From NCBI RefSeq assembly GCF_900113185.1, contig NZ_FOZD01000002.1, forward strand, positions 248,001 through 312,000: a stretch of 64,000 nucleotides of DNA, given 5' to 3'. Below, one piece after another: positions 43,557-51,964 of the stretch (positions are counted from its first letter, which is position 1; every line of letters starts with the position of its first letter). Position numbers and translations under genes: made by a program. Origin of the DNA: Agromyces sp. CF514 (lineage in GTDB: Bacteria > Actinomycetota > Actinomycetes > Actinomycetales > Microbacteriaceae). The notes beneath the pieces were generated by a model. The model did no database searches, had not been told where the DNA came from, and worked only from the letters and a program-made list of their open reading frames with translations.

Positions 43557-44312
43557 ATGCTGACCGCGACCCGACGGGCGCTGCTGCTCGAACGACTCGA
43601 CCGCGATCGGCGCATCGTCGCGAAGGAGATCGCCGCCGAGCTCGACCTGTCCGAAGACAGCATCCGGCGCGACCTGCGCGAACTCGCGGCCGAGGGCCTG
43701 CTGACCCGGGTCTACGGCGGTGCCGTGCCCGCGTCGCCCGCCGTCGCCGACTACGGCGCACGCACCGCGATCGCCTCCGACAGCAAGTCGCGCGTGGCGG
43801 CCGCGGCAGCGGCGCTCGTGCAGCCGGGCCTCACCGTGATCCTCGACGGCGGCACGACCACCCTCGCGGTGGTGCAGCACCTGCCGCGATCGCTCGAGTG
43901 CACCATCGTCACGCACAGCCCCACGATCGCCGTCGCGCTGCTCGAGCATGCCGCCGAGGTGATCCTCATCGGCGGCCGGCTGTTCCGGCACTCGATGGTC
44001 GCGTCGGGCGCTGCGGCGGTCGAGGCGGCGAACCGCGTCAACGCCGACCTGTTCCTGCTCGGCGTCACCGGAATCCACCCGACCGCCGGACTCACCACGG
44101 GCGACGCCGACGAGGCAGCCATGAAGCGGGTGCTCGCCTCGCGCGCCGCCGAGACGTTCGCGCTCGGCAGCGTCGAGAAGGTCGGCGCCGCCTCGCCGCA
44201 CCAGGTGCTGCCACTCGACGCCGTCGCCGGGCTCGTGCTCGACGCCGAGTCCGACGCCGTCTCGCTCGAGCGCCTGCGCGAGACGGGCACGCGCATCGTC
44301 GAGGCGCGCTAG
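43557..44312 (+). CDS. DeoR-family transcriptional regulator
   Basis: 251 residues from the ATG at 43557, with GAAGGAG seven bases upstream. The winged helix RRALLLERLDRDRRIVAKEIAAELDLSEDSIRRDLRELAAEGLLTRVYGGAV is complete. The DeoR sensor domain follows (VILDGGTTTLAVVQHLP; LFLLGVTGIHPTAGLTTGDADEAAMKRVLASRA). The family normally senses phosphorylated sugars. Direct repeats TGCAGA and GTGAA lie in the 56-base divergent promoter region and could be operators. Confidence 0.88.
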   Translation: MLTATRRALLLERLDRDRRIVAKEIAAELDLSEDSIRRDLRELAAEGLLTRVYGGAVPASPAVADYGARTAIASDSKSRVAAAAAALVQPGLTVILDGGTTTLAVVQHLPRSLECTIVTHSPTIAVALLEHAAEVILIGGRLFRHSMVASGAAAVEAANRVNADLFLLGVTGIHPTAGLTTGDADEAAMKRVLASRAAETFALGSVEKVGAASPHQVLPLDAVAGLVLDAESDAVSLERLRETGTRIVEAR

Positions 44313-44418
44313 CCGGGGCATCCGGTGCTTCGGGCGCCGCGGCGACGTGCAGTGCTGAGGCGGCACGGATGTCGCAGGCAGGCGGCACCGCGTCGGCGGC
44401 TCGTGCGAGCATGAACGG

Positions 44419-47400
44419 GTGACCGATCAGCCGCCGCCCGCAGCCGCGAAGGCCGTGGGCGACTGGAGGTCGGTGCTCGGCACGACCCTGGGCGGTCGAG
44501 ACGTCGACTCGGGCTCCACCGGGGCGCGCGATCCGCGACTGCGGGCCGCGGGGCCGCCGGCGTCCAAGCGCCTCGGGCTGCAGTTCGAGCTCCGCCGTCG
44601 CGTGCAGCGCCGCAGCGGGCAATGGCAGGGCCCGCGCGACGAGCCGGCCAAACGCGCCAACTCGGTCGACCGCCTCGCGGTGCGCCCGGTCACGCAGGGC
44701 GCGCGCGGTGCATGGATCAAGTCGGGCCTCACCTGGCAGAACATCGCGTACCAGGGCGAGGCCGGCGGCTTCGATCCCGCGCAGGCGCGCTGGTTCGCGC
44801 AGTTCGCGCTGCTGAAGGGCAGCTCGCCGAGCGTCTTCACGACCTACGGCTCCGAGTGGGTGACCCTCGACGAGTTCGAGAGCCCGCTGCTGTGGGCCCT
44901 GTTCGCCGAGGCGGGGCGGCTCGGCATCGCGCTCGTCGGCTCGGACGTCACGCCCGACGTGGTCGTGCACGGTGCGGCGGCGATCGCGCTCGACGTGCAC
45001 GAGGCCGCCGACGGCGGGCTGACCCTCACCCCCGAGCTCGCACTCGACGGCCTGGCGCCCGGTCCGCTCGTCGACGTGCGCGCGGTCGGCACCCACGGCG
45101 TCTACCGCTTCGACTTCGACGACGGATGCCTCGAGCTCGCGCCGTTCTCGACGCCGCCGACCGACGCGGCTCGGGCACTGCTCGAGGCCCCGGCGACGGT
45201 GCGAGTGCCGAGCGCCGACGTGCCGGAGTTCCTGCGGGCGTTCCCGGCGCTCGAGCGGTCCGTCGCCATCACGAGCCGCGACGATTCGTTCACCCCGCCG
45301 CCGCCCGTGCCGACGACCCTCGTGCTCGACCTGCGGTTCGAGCCGCGCGACGTGCTGCGCCTCGCGTGGCGCTGGGAGCACGCCGACGGTCGCACGACGC
45401 AGGTCGGCGCCGCCTCGCCGAACGACGGCGGGAGCCGGGAACGCGGCGAACGCGAGGCGCTCGCGGCCACGATCGCGGCAGCCGCGGCCGACCCTGACCT
45501 CGACGACGACCTGCTCGGCCGCGTCGCCGACGTGCTCGGCTGGGTGCCGCTCGACACCGTGCTCATCCGCGGGGTCGACGCCGCGGAGTTCGTCGCCGAG
45601 CGCCTGCCGAAGCTCGAGGCGCTCGCCACGCGGCATCCGCTGCGCATCGACGTCGAGGGCGAACGGCCTGATTATCGGCTGCTCACCGAACCGCCCAAGG
45701 TGCGCGTCACCACCGTCGAGTCCCGCAAGACCGACTGGTTCGACCTCGGCGTCGTCATCACGATCGACGGAAAGACGGTGCCGTTCATGCCGCTGTTCCG
45801 GGCGCTCGCCCAGGGCAAGCGACGGCTGCTGCTCGTCGACAAGAGCTACCTCATGCTCAACCAGCCGATCTTCGATCCGCTGCGCGACCTCATCGAAGAG
45901 GCCGGCACGCTCGACGAGTGGCAGACCGGCGTGCGCATCCACGCGAGCCGCACGAGCCTCTGGTCCGACTTCGAAGACCTCGCGCACGAGGCCGAGCCGG
46001 CGGTGTCGTGGCGCGAGACCGTCGCGGCGCTCGAACACGGTCGCGTCGAGGAGCTGCCCGAGCCCGCGGCGCTCGCACTGCCGCTGCGGCCTTACCAGCT
46101 CGCCGGATTCCGCTGGCTCGCCTACCTCTGGGCGAACCGCCTCGGCGGCATCCTCGCCGACGACATGGGGCTCGGCAAGACCGCGCAGACGCTCGCGCTC
46201 ATCGCGCATTCGCGCGAGGTCGGTGCTCCAGGTGCGGCGGCGCCGTTCCTGGTCGTCGCACCGACGTCGGTCGCGTCGAACTGGGTGCGCGAGGCGGCCA
46301 GGTTCACGCCCGGCCTGCGGGTGGCGTCCGTCACCGCGACCCAGGCGAAGCGCCGGGGCAGCATCGCGGATGCCGCGGCCGACGCCGACCTCGTCGTCAC
46401 CACGTACGCCGTGCTGCGCCTCGAGGCCGAGGCGTTCGGCGCACTCGAGTGGGGCGGGCTCGTGCTCGACGAGGCGCAGTTCGTGAAGAACGCGGCGACC
46501 AAGGTGCATGCGGCCGCCCGCGGCATCCGTGCCCCGTTCCGGCTCGCCGTCACCGGCACGCCCATCGAGAACGACCTCGGCGAGCTCTGGGCGATCCTGC
46601 AGCTCGTGGCGCCCGGGCTGTTCCCGTCGCGTCGCCGCTTCGACGAGCAGTACCGGCGGCCCATCGAGCTCGACCGCAACCTCGAGCGGCGCGATCGGCT
46701 GCGCCGTCGCATCCGGCCGCTCATGCTGCGCCGCACCAAGGAGCAGGTCGAGCCCGAGCTGCCCGCCAAGCAGGAGCAAGTGCTCGAGGTCGCCCTCGCG
46801 CCGACCCACCGGCGGCTCTACGACACGATGCTCCAGCGCGAGCGGCAGAAGCTGCTCGGCCTCATCGACGACCTCGACCGCAACCGCTTCATCGTCTACC
46901 GGTCGCTCACGCTGCTGCGCATGCTCGCGCTCGACGCGACGCTCATCGACGACGAGGCCTACGCCAGCGTGCCGTCGGCCAAGCTCGACGCGCTGTTCGA
47001 GCAGCTCGACGACGTGCTCGCCGAGGGGCACCGGGCGCTCGTGTTCAGCCAGTTCACGTCGTTCCTCGACCGCGCGCGCTCGCGGCTCGACGCGGCCGGA
47101 GTGCCCTACGCCTACCTCGACGGCTCGACCCCGGTGCGCCGCCGCGACGGCGAGATCGCGAGGTTCCGCTCGGGCGAGGCATCCGTGTTCCTCATCAGCC
47201 TGAAGGCCGGCGGCTTCGGCCTGAACCTCACCGAGGCCGATTACGTCTTCCTGCTCGACCCCTGGTGGAACCCCGCGAGCGAGGCGCAGGCCATCGACCG
47301 CGCGCACCGCATCGGCCAGACGAAGCAGGTCATGGTCTACCGGCTCGTCGCGGCCGACACCATCGAGCAGAAGGTCATGGCGCTCAAGGCCCGCAAGGGC

Positions 47401-47502
47401 GAGCTCGTCGCGTCGATCCTCGACGAGGGCACCGATGCTGCAGACCCCCGCGCCGCCGAGGCGCTCACCGCCGACGATCTCAGGGGGCTGCTCGAGGCGT
47501 GA
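44419..47502 (+). CDS. SNF2-family DEAD-like helicase/ATPase
   Basis: 1027 residues from a GTG. An N-terminal SNF2-associated region (~1-560) of unknown structure precedes the ATPase: LRPYQLAGFRWLAYLW, Walker A DDMGLGKT near 581-588, Walker B LDEAQ near 683-687 (DEAQ rather than DEAH), TGTPIEN and RPLMLRRTK. The C-terminal helicase half has LVFSQFTSFLDRARSRL, LISLKAGGFGLNLTEADYVFLLDPWWNP and DRAHRIGQTKQV. No SWIM domain or nuclease is seen. Such bacterial proteins are ATP-driven DNA translocases of unclear role, sometimes linked to transcription recycling or defence. It stands alone and is closed by a hairpin. Confidence 0.9.
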   Translation: MTDQPPPAAAKAVGDWRSVLGTTLGGRDVDSGSTGARDPRLRAAGPPASKRLGLQFELRRRVQRRSGQWQGPRDEPAKRANSVDRLAVRPVTQGARGAWIKSGLTWQNIAYQGEAGGFDPAQARWFAQFALLKGSSPSVFTTYGSEWVTLDEFESPLLWALFAEAGRLGIALVGSDVTPDVVVHGAAAIALDVHEAADGGLTLTPELALDGLAPGPLVDVRAVGTHGVYRFDFDDGCLELAPFSTPPTDAARALLEAPATVRVPSADVPEFLRAFPALERSVAITSRDDSFTPPPPVPTTLVLDLRFEPRDVLRLAWRWEHADGRTTQVGAASPNDGGSRERGEREALAATIAAAAADPDLDDDLLGRVADVLGWVPLDTVLIRGVDAAEFVAERLPKLEALATRHPLRIDVEGERPDYRLLTEPPKVRVTTVESRKTDWFDLGVVITIDGKTVPFMPLFRALAQGKRRLLLVDKSYLMLNQPIFDPLRDLIEEAGTLDEWQTGVRIHASRTSLWSDFEDLAHEAEPAVSWRETVAALEHGRVEELPEPAALALPLRPYQLAGFRWLAYLWANRLGGILADDMGLGKTAQTLALIAHSREVGAPGAAAPFLVVAPTSVASNWVREAARFTPGLRVASVTATQAKRRGSIADAAADADLVVTTYAVLRLEAEAFGALEWGGLVLDEAQFVKNAATKVHAAARGIRAPFRLAVTGTPIENDLGELWAILQLVAPGLFPSRRRFDEQYRRPIELDRNLERRDRLRRRIRPLMLRRTKEQVEPELPAKQEQVLEVALAPTHRRLYDTMLQRERQKLLGLIDDLDRNRFIVYRSLTLLRMLALDATLIDDEAYASVPSAKLDALFEQLDDVLAEGHRALVFSQFTSFLDRARSRLDAAGVPYAYLDGSTPVRRRDGEIARFRSGEASVFLISLKAGGFGLNLTEADYVFLLDPWWNPASEAQAIDRAHRIGQTKQVMVYRLVAADTIEQKVMALKARKGELVASILDEGTDAADPRAAEALTADDLRGLLEA

Positions 47503-47532
47503 GCCCCGGGCGCGTCGGGCGAAGCCCTCGAA

Positions 47533-47570
47533 CGACGGATGCCCCGAGCCGAAGCCCGGGGCATCCGTCG
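47533..47570. terminator. Bidirectional terminator between convergent genes
   Basis: CGACGGATGCCCCG (47533-47546) pairs perfectly with CGGGGCATCCGTCG (47557-47570) around a 10-base loop. It separates the SNF2 gene (+) from the surface-protein gene (-), 31 and 14 bases from their stop codons. Confidence 0.75.
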
Positions 47571-47583
47571 AGGCGCGAGCCGA

Positions 47584-49011
47584 TCAGGCGCGGCGGCGGC
47601 GCGCGATCACGAGCAGGGTTCCGGCGGCCGCGACGAGCGCACCAGCGCCGATGGCGAGGGGGAGCGCGTCGACGCCGGTCGAGGCGAGGCCGTGCCCGGC
47701 TTCATCCGAACCGCCGGTGTTCGCGAGGGGAACGCCGGGTCGCTCGGTCGGGCTCGGGTCGGTTCCGGGCTCGACGGGGTCGGGCGTCGGCGTGGTCTCG
47801 GGGTCGGTGGGATCCGTCGGGTCGACCGGATCGGTCGGGTCGACCGGGTCCGTGGGGTCGATCGGGTCGGTCGGGTCGGTCGGGTCCGTCGGGTCGACGG
47901 GGTCGGTCGGGTCGGTCGGCTCGCCGGGCTCGGGCGTGCAGTCGAGGTCGGCGTGCCCCGTCCACGGGTAGTTGTGGTGCTCGACACCGCTGCCGCTCAC
48001 GGTGAGGTCGCCGCCCACGAGGAGTCGCCCGTTCGTCGAGGTCGTGACGTTCGCGTCGGCCCCGGGAGCGAGCACCGATCCGAGCAGCTGGCCGTTCGTG
48101 CCGAGCGAGAGCGTGGTCGCGTCGGGCAGGTTCCACGCGATGCGCGAGGCCCAGGCGCCGAACTCCGCGCTCGAGGGGCCGTCGAACCGCACGCCGCCGT
48201 CGGCGAAGTAGTTCGGCGCCCAGCTCAGGCTCGAGCCGGTGACATTGATGAGCACGGGTGCGGTGTCGGAGGCGAGGTCGAACACGATCTCGGGCTTCGA
48301 GCCGAGCGTCGCGGCAGGGATCGTGAAGACGTAGAGGTCGCGGTCGGCGCTGCTCGCGAAGTGCACCTGGTTGCCGCTCGTGCTGGTCATGTCGGTGGGG
48401 GCGAGGCCGGCGAGGTCGTCGGAGGCATCATCGAGCACCGTGGCGAAACCGGCGTTGGGGGCCATGGCGGCCGCCGCGCCGAGCTCATCGACGGCGGTCC
48501 CGCCGAAGAGGTCGAACGTCGTGCCCGAGGCGATCGAGCCGCCGACGTCGACGTTGCCGCCGCCGGCGAGGTTCGCGCCGACGTGCACCTGCGTGCCGTT
48601 CGCGGTCGAGAGGTCGCCGCCGACGGCGAGCATCTGCGTGCCCCCCGCGGGCGTGATGCCCGAACCGTAGCCGGCGGAGCCGACGTTGAACACGCCGCCG
48701 CCGGCTTTCGCGAAGGTCGCATCGCCGGTGACGAGCAGCAGGCCCTCGGACTCGGCTGCGCCGCCCTCGACGCGGTAGTCGCCGCCGGCGAAGACGGCCA
48801 CGTTCGAGTCGGTGAAGACGGGCAGGTGGCCGAGCGGAGGCATCTCGCCCGAAGGCGGGCAGGTCGCCGATGGCGAGCCGGTCGCGGCCGTCGCGGGCGC
48901 GGCGGCTCCGGCGACGGTCAGCGCGGCGGCGCCGGTCGCGGCGAGGCCGGTGATCGCGAGCAGGCTGAGGTTCCTGCGCAGGCGGGTGCGTCGGGGCGCG
49001 GGCGTGGGCAC
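47584..49011 (-). CDS. Choice-of-anchor A surface protein with LAxTG sorting signal
   Basis: 475 residues from a GTG at 49011, preceded by CGGAG. A signal peptide (about 1-43) leads to a choice-of-anchor A-type beta domain (NVAVFAGGDYRVEGGAAESEGLLLVTGDATF ... VVGSAGYGSGI-like repeats of GGDLS, GANLAGGGNVDVGGSI). A (TDP/VDP)n stalk of ~50 residues follows. The end is LASTGVDALPLAIG with a hydrophobic helix and RRRR tail, a class E-type LAxTG cell-wall sorting signal. No sortase gene is in the window. It is probably a wall-anchored adhesin or structural protein. Confidence 0.8.
   Translation of the reverse strand: MPTPAPRRTRLRRNLSLLAITGLAATGAAALTVAGAAAPATAATGSPSATCPPSGEMPPLGHLPVFTDSNVAVFAGGDYRVEGGAAESEGLLLVTGDATFAKAGGGVFNVGSAGYGSGITPAGGTQMLAVGGDLSTANGTQVHVGANLAGGGNVDVGGSIASGTTFDLFGGTAVDELGAAAAMAPNAGFATVLDDASDDLAGLAPTDMTSTSGNQVHFASSADRDLYVFTIPAATLGSKPEIVFDLASDTAPVLINVTGSSLSWAPNYFADGGVRFDGPSSAEFGAWASRIAWNLPDATTLSLGTNGQLLGSVLAPGADANVTTSTNGRLLVGGDLTVSGSGVEHHNYPWTGHADLDCTPEPGEPTDPTDPVDPTDPTDPTDPIDPTDPVDPTDPVDPTDPTDPETTPTPDPVEPGTDPSPTERPGVPLANTGGSDEAGHGLASTGVDALPLAIGAGALVAAAGTLLVIARRRRA
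47810..47935. repeat. GTCGGTCGGGTC-type tandem repeat encoding the TDP/VDP stalk
   Basis: About 14 copies of a 9-base GGGTCGGTC-like unit, with GTCGAC interruptions, encode alternating Thr-Asp-Pro and Val-Asp-Pro triplets in the surface protein. Such repeats are prone to slippage, so stalk length may vary between strains. Confidence 0.65.
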
Positions 49012-49281
49012 GTGGTACTCCGTTCGGGTCGGGGCGGTACGCCGCGACGGGGGTCTCCGTGCAGCCGCACGGCCATCGCGGTGGAGCACCTTCGTGCTCC
49101 GCGAGCGGCGAGCTCGGTGCGAGATCGCCTTCACTTCGAGAGACGCACGAATCCGCGAATCATGACGCGGGTTCGGCAGGTTTCTTTACTATCACGGCGG
49201 AATGACCATCGCCTGTGTGCTGCGGGTCATTCGCGATGTTCGCGGGTCGCCGACGCACCCGTCGCTCGTGCTGTTTTTTTT
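49012..49281. other. Intergenic region between the surface-protein gene and marR
   Basis: About 270 bases without a gene. It includes the leader of the leftward surface-protein gene, then a relatively A/T-rich stretch around 49180-49200 (TTTCTTTACTATCAC), which may hold that gene's promoter, and an eight-T run at 49274-49281 next to the marR operator. Confidence 0.4.
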
Positions 49282-49326
49282 GTGTTGCGGAATGCAACAC
49301 GCCGACGTAGCGTTGTCATAAGCAAC
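49282..49326. promoter_or_regulatory. Twin MarR operators GTTGC-N5-GCAAC
   Basis: The first site, GTTGC-GGAAT-GCAAC (49284-49298), extends to seven-base arms GTGTTGC/GCAACAC from 49282 to 49300. The second, GTTGT-CATAA-GCAAC (49312-49326), has one arm mismatch. Their centres are 28 bases apart. The marR ATG is 29 bases further on, so bound repressor would overlap the promoter. The arms equal those at 27173-27187. Confidence 0.65.
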
Positions 49327-49355
49327 AGCAGTTCGAGCACACGCAGGAGGCGGAC

Positions 49356-49874
49356 ATGACCGGGTCACCGCGCGAGACCGCGACCGCCGACATCCTCGGC
49401 GCGCTCATCGTCATCAGCCGCCGCGGCGTCGCCGACGCGCGCACCGCGAACCTCAGCCTGAGCATGACCGACCAGTCGATCCTCGGCTTCATCGTCGACC
49501 ACCCCGGCTGCCGCTCGGTCGACATCGCGCAGGCCTACCGCCTCAACCGCTCAACCGTCTCCCGGCAGCTCGCCGGCCTCATGGCGCTCGGCGTCGTGCG
49601 CGAATCGACGGACGCCGCGGGCCGAGGCCGCCCCCTCGAGCTCACCGAGACTGGCCGCGCCGCATACGACGAGGCCATCGGCATCCTGCACGGCATCGTC
49701 AGCTCGCAGCTCGACGGATGGAGCGACGCCGAGGTCGCCCGCTTCGCCCGCGACCTGCAGCGATTCAACGTCGGACGAGCGAGCGAGACCCGCCCGCGGC
49801 ATCCGATCGACGACCCCGACGGGTCGCCGGAGAACGCCCCACAAGGGACACCCGAAGAGAAGGAACAGCAATGA
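49356..49874 (+). CDS. MarR-family transcriptional regulator
   Basis: 172 residues. The winged helix-turn-helix is SMTDQSILGFIVDHPGCRSVDIAQAYRLNRSTVSRQLAGLMALGVVRESTDAAGRGRPLELTETG, with DxRxRGRP-like wing residues. A C-terminal disordered tail is rich in Pro/Asp/Glu. GGAGG precedes the ATG. It overlaps the dehydrogenase gene by ATGA and has two palindromes in front, so autoregulation of a two-gene operon is likely. The ligand is unknown. Confidence 0.88.
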   Translation: MTGSPRETATADILGALIVISRRGVADARTANLSLSMTDQSILGFIVDHPGCRSVDIAQAYRLNRSTVSRQLAGLMALGVVRESTDAAGRGRPLELTETGRAAYDEAIGILHGIVSSQLDGWSDAEVARFARDLQRFNVGRASETRPRHPIDDPDGSPENAPQGTPEEKEQQ

Positions 49875-50731
49875 CCGCCATCGCGAACGTCACCGTGCTG
49901 GGCACCGGAGTGCTCGGCTCGCAGATCGCCTACCAGACCGCGTTCAGCGGATTCGACGTCGTCGCCTACGACATCAGCGACGCCGCGCTCGAGACCGCGA
50001 AGCAGCGCTTCGCCGGGCTCGCCGAGACCTACGTGCGCGAGGGCGTCGCCGGCGCCGTCGACGGCGCCCAGGCGGCGCTCGCCCGCATCACCTACTCGGC
50101 CGACCTCGGCGAGGCCGTCGCGAACGCCGACCTCGTCATCGAGGCGATCCCCGAGCAGCTCGCCCTCAAGCAGTCGACGTACGAGCAGCTCGCGACGCTC
50201 GCCCCCGAGCGCACGATCTTCGCCACGAACTCGTCGACCCTGCTGCCGAGCGACCTCGCGCCGTTCACCGGTCGCGCCGACCGGTTCCTCGCCCTGCACT
50301 TCGCCAACCGCGTCTGGGCGCACAACACCGCCGAGGTCATGGGCACCGAGGCCACCGACCCAGCCGTCTACGCCACGGTCGCCGACTTCGCCGGCAAGAT
50401 CGGCATGGTCCCGATCGAGATCAAGAAGGAGAAGGCCGGCTACCTGCTGAACTCGCTGCTCGTGCCGTTCCTCTCGGCCGCGGGCGAGCTGCTCGTCGAC
50501 GGCATCGCCGAGCCCGACGCCATCGACAAGACCTGGCGCATCGGCACGGGCGCGCCCATGGGCCCGTTCCAGATCTACGACATCGTCGGACTCACGACCG
50601 CCTACAACATCTCGAAGGCCGGCGGCCCGAAGCAGCAGGCGTTCGCCGACCTCATCAAGGAGCGCTACATCGACCAGGGCAAGCTCGGCGTCGCCACGGG
50701 CGAGGGGTTCTACACCTACCCGAAGGCCTGA
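49871..50731 (+). CDS. 3-hydroxyacyl-CoA dehydrogenase
   Basis: 286 residues. NAD-binding motif VTVLGTGVLGSQIAYQTAFSGFDVVAYDIS at the N-terminus, then ANADLVIEAIPEQLALKQSTYEQL, TIFATNSSTLLPSDLA, FLALHFANRVW (catalytic His) and GYLLNSLLVPFL; the C-terminal helical domain has GAPMGPFQIYDIVGL. It oxidises 3-hydroxyacyl-CoA in beta-oxidation-like routes. No thiolase or hydratase is adjacent, so a special substrate is possible. AGGAAC precedes the ATG inside the end of marR. Confidence 0.9.
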   Translation: MTAIANVTVLGTGVLGSQIAYQTAFSGFDVVAYDISDAALETAKQRFAGLAETYVREGVAGAVDGAQAALARITYSADLGEAVANADLVIEAIPEQLALKQSTYEQLATLAPERTIFATNSSTLLPSDLAPFTGRADRFLALHFANRVWAHNTAEVMGTEATDPAVYATVADFAGKIGMVPIEIKKEKAGYLLNSLLVPFLSAAGELLVDGIAEPDAIDKTWRIGTGAPMGPFQIYDIVGLTTAYNISKAGGPKQQAFADLIKERYIDQGKLGVATGEGFYTYPKA

Positions 50732-50740
50732 GCCGGCCTG

Positions 50741-50770
50741 CCGGTCGAGGAGCGGAAGCGCCTCGACCCG
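50741..50770 (+). repeat. REP-like element after the dehydrogenase gene
   Basis: CCGGTCGAGGAGCG (50741-50754) is the exact complement of the first 14 bases of the repeat at 29621 and 35984. It is followed by GCGCCTCGACC, giving an imperfect hairpin. This is the third copy of the dispersed element. Confidence 0.55.
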
Positions 50771-50781
50771 CCCGACGGACC

Positions 50782-50819
50782 GCGGATGCCGCGTCGACAC
50801 GTCTCGACGCGGCATCCGC
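50782..50819 (+). terminator. Terminator after the 3-hydroxyacyl-CoA dehydrogenase gene
   Basis: GCGGATGCCGCGTCGA (50782-50797) pairs perfectly over 16 bases with 50804-50819, around a 6-base loop. It is the strongest simple hairpin in this part of the window and lies between two convergent genes. Confidence 0.75.
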
Positions 50820-50864
50820 CGTCTGCGGAGGACGAGCTCGCGACCCGTTCGACCTGCTGCGTGC

Positions 50865-51881
50865 CTAGACCCACGACCGTCGCACGGCCTCGGCGCCGAG
50901 CTGCAGCCGGGTGGTCACCCCGGCCGTCTCCATGAGCTCGGCCACTCGCCGTTGCACGGTGCGCACCGAGATGCCGAGCTGCCCGCCCGCGGCGGCATCG
51001 GTGAGCCCGAGCAGGAGCAGCTTCAGCAGGTCGCGGTCGACCGCGTCGTGCGCGCCGGGCAGGTCTCCGGCGGTGATGAACTCGGTCGCGGTCCTCCAAT
51101 GCCCCTCGAACGTCGCGATCATGAGGTCGAGCAGGCCGCTCGGATGCACGAGCAGCGCCCCGGACGATCGCTCTTCGCCATGCGAGTGCATGGGCAGCAT
51201 CGCCACGTCGTCATCGGCGATGATCAGCCGCGTCGGCAGGGTCGGCAGCACGCGGATCTCCTCGCCGTACGCGGCCGCCTCGCGGGCCGAGTCGATGAAG
51301 CCAGGTCGCTCGAGCACCGCCTTCTCGACGATGACCCGATAGGCCACACCGCGTTCGAGCGCCGCATCTTCGGCCTCGTTCTCGTCGGCGTCGAGGAAGG
51401 CGATGTCGCTCAGCACGAACACCCTGACCTCGCGGGTCGCCGACGCCTGCAACTGCGCGAACCGCTGTCGCACCGCCCCCGCCCCGAGCACCACGTCGAC
51501 GACATCGGGGGCATCCCGTTGCGCGGCACCGCGGCGGTAGATCTCGCTCAGCTGCACGAGCGCCTCGTGGGCCTGCGTGAGCCGCCGCTCCCGGTCGAGC
51601 AGCATCGGCTGCAGGGCCAGCGACGGCGGTGAGGCCACCACCCGGTCTGGCGCGGACGCCTGCCGGGCGAGCAACCCGAGCCGCTCGAGCTCGGCCACGA
51701 TCGCGCGCACCTCGGCGGTGGACTTCGCGGCGGATGCGGCGAGCTCGTCGACGCTCGCGGACGGCGCCTGCAGGATCAACCGGTACAGGCCGGTGTGCTC
51801 GTCGTCCAGTCCGATCGCGTCGAGCACCGGCGCCTTCCGTTCCTGGTCGCGTCGACCGCCGTCGTGGCGGATCGAAGCCAT
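50865..51881 (-). CDS. TrmB-like/LuxR-type helix-turn-helix regulator
   Basis: 338 residues from the ATG at 51881, with GGAGAG six bases upstream. An N-terminal TrmB-like winged helix (TGLYRLILQAPSASVDELAASAAKSTAEVRAIVAELERLGLL) is followed by a phospholipase-D-like sensor domain (VRVFVLSDIAFLDADENEAE; LPTRLIIADDDVAMLPMH) and a C-terminal LuxR-type HTH (TDAAAGGQLGISVRTVQRRVAELMETAGV). This architecture is common in actinobacterial regulators of secreted functions. It is divergent from the subtilase gene with only ~80 bases between them, so control of that protease is likely. Confidence 0.8.
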   Translation of the reverse strand: MASIRHDGGRRDQERKAPVLDAIGLDDEHTGLYRLILQAPSASVDELAASAAKSTAEVRAIVAELERLGLLARQASAPDRVVASPPSLALQPMLLDRERRLTQAHEALVQLSEIYRRGAAQRDAPDVVDVVLGAGAVRQRFAQLQASATREVRVFVLSDIAFLDADENEAEDAALERGVAYRVIVEKAVLERPGFIDSAREAAAYGEEIRVLPTLPTRLIIADDDVAMLPMHSHGEERSSGALLVHPSGLLDLMIATFEGHWRTATEFITAGDLPGAHDAVDRDLLKLLLLGLTDAAAGGQLGISVRTVQRRVAELMETAGVTTRLQLGAEAVRRSWV

Positions 51882-51964
51882 GGCATCTCTCCGCCACCAC
51901 CCTAGCCAACGCGGTGTGGGAGGTTGCTTGGCAAGCCAGTTCGAACGCGTGAGAGGTATCCCTA

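Noticed and set aside
47810..47935. Short regular repeats that could look like a CRISPR array.
   Set aside because: The unit is 9 bases, in frame, without unique spacers; it encodes the TDP stalk.
51916..51940. GCTTG-G-CAAGC dyad between the TrmB-like regulator and the subtilase as an operator.
   Set aside because: The arms are only five bases with no second copy, so it cannot be distinguished from chance in GC-rich DNA.
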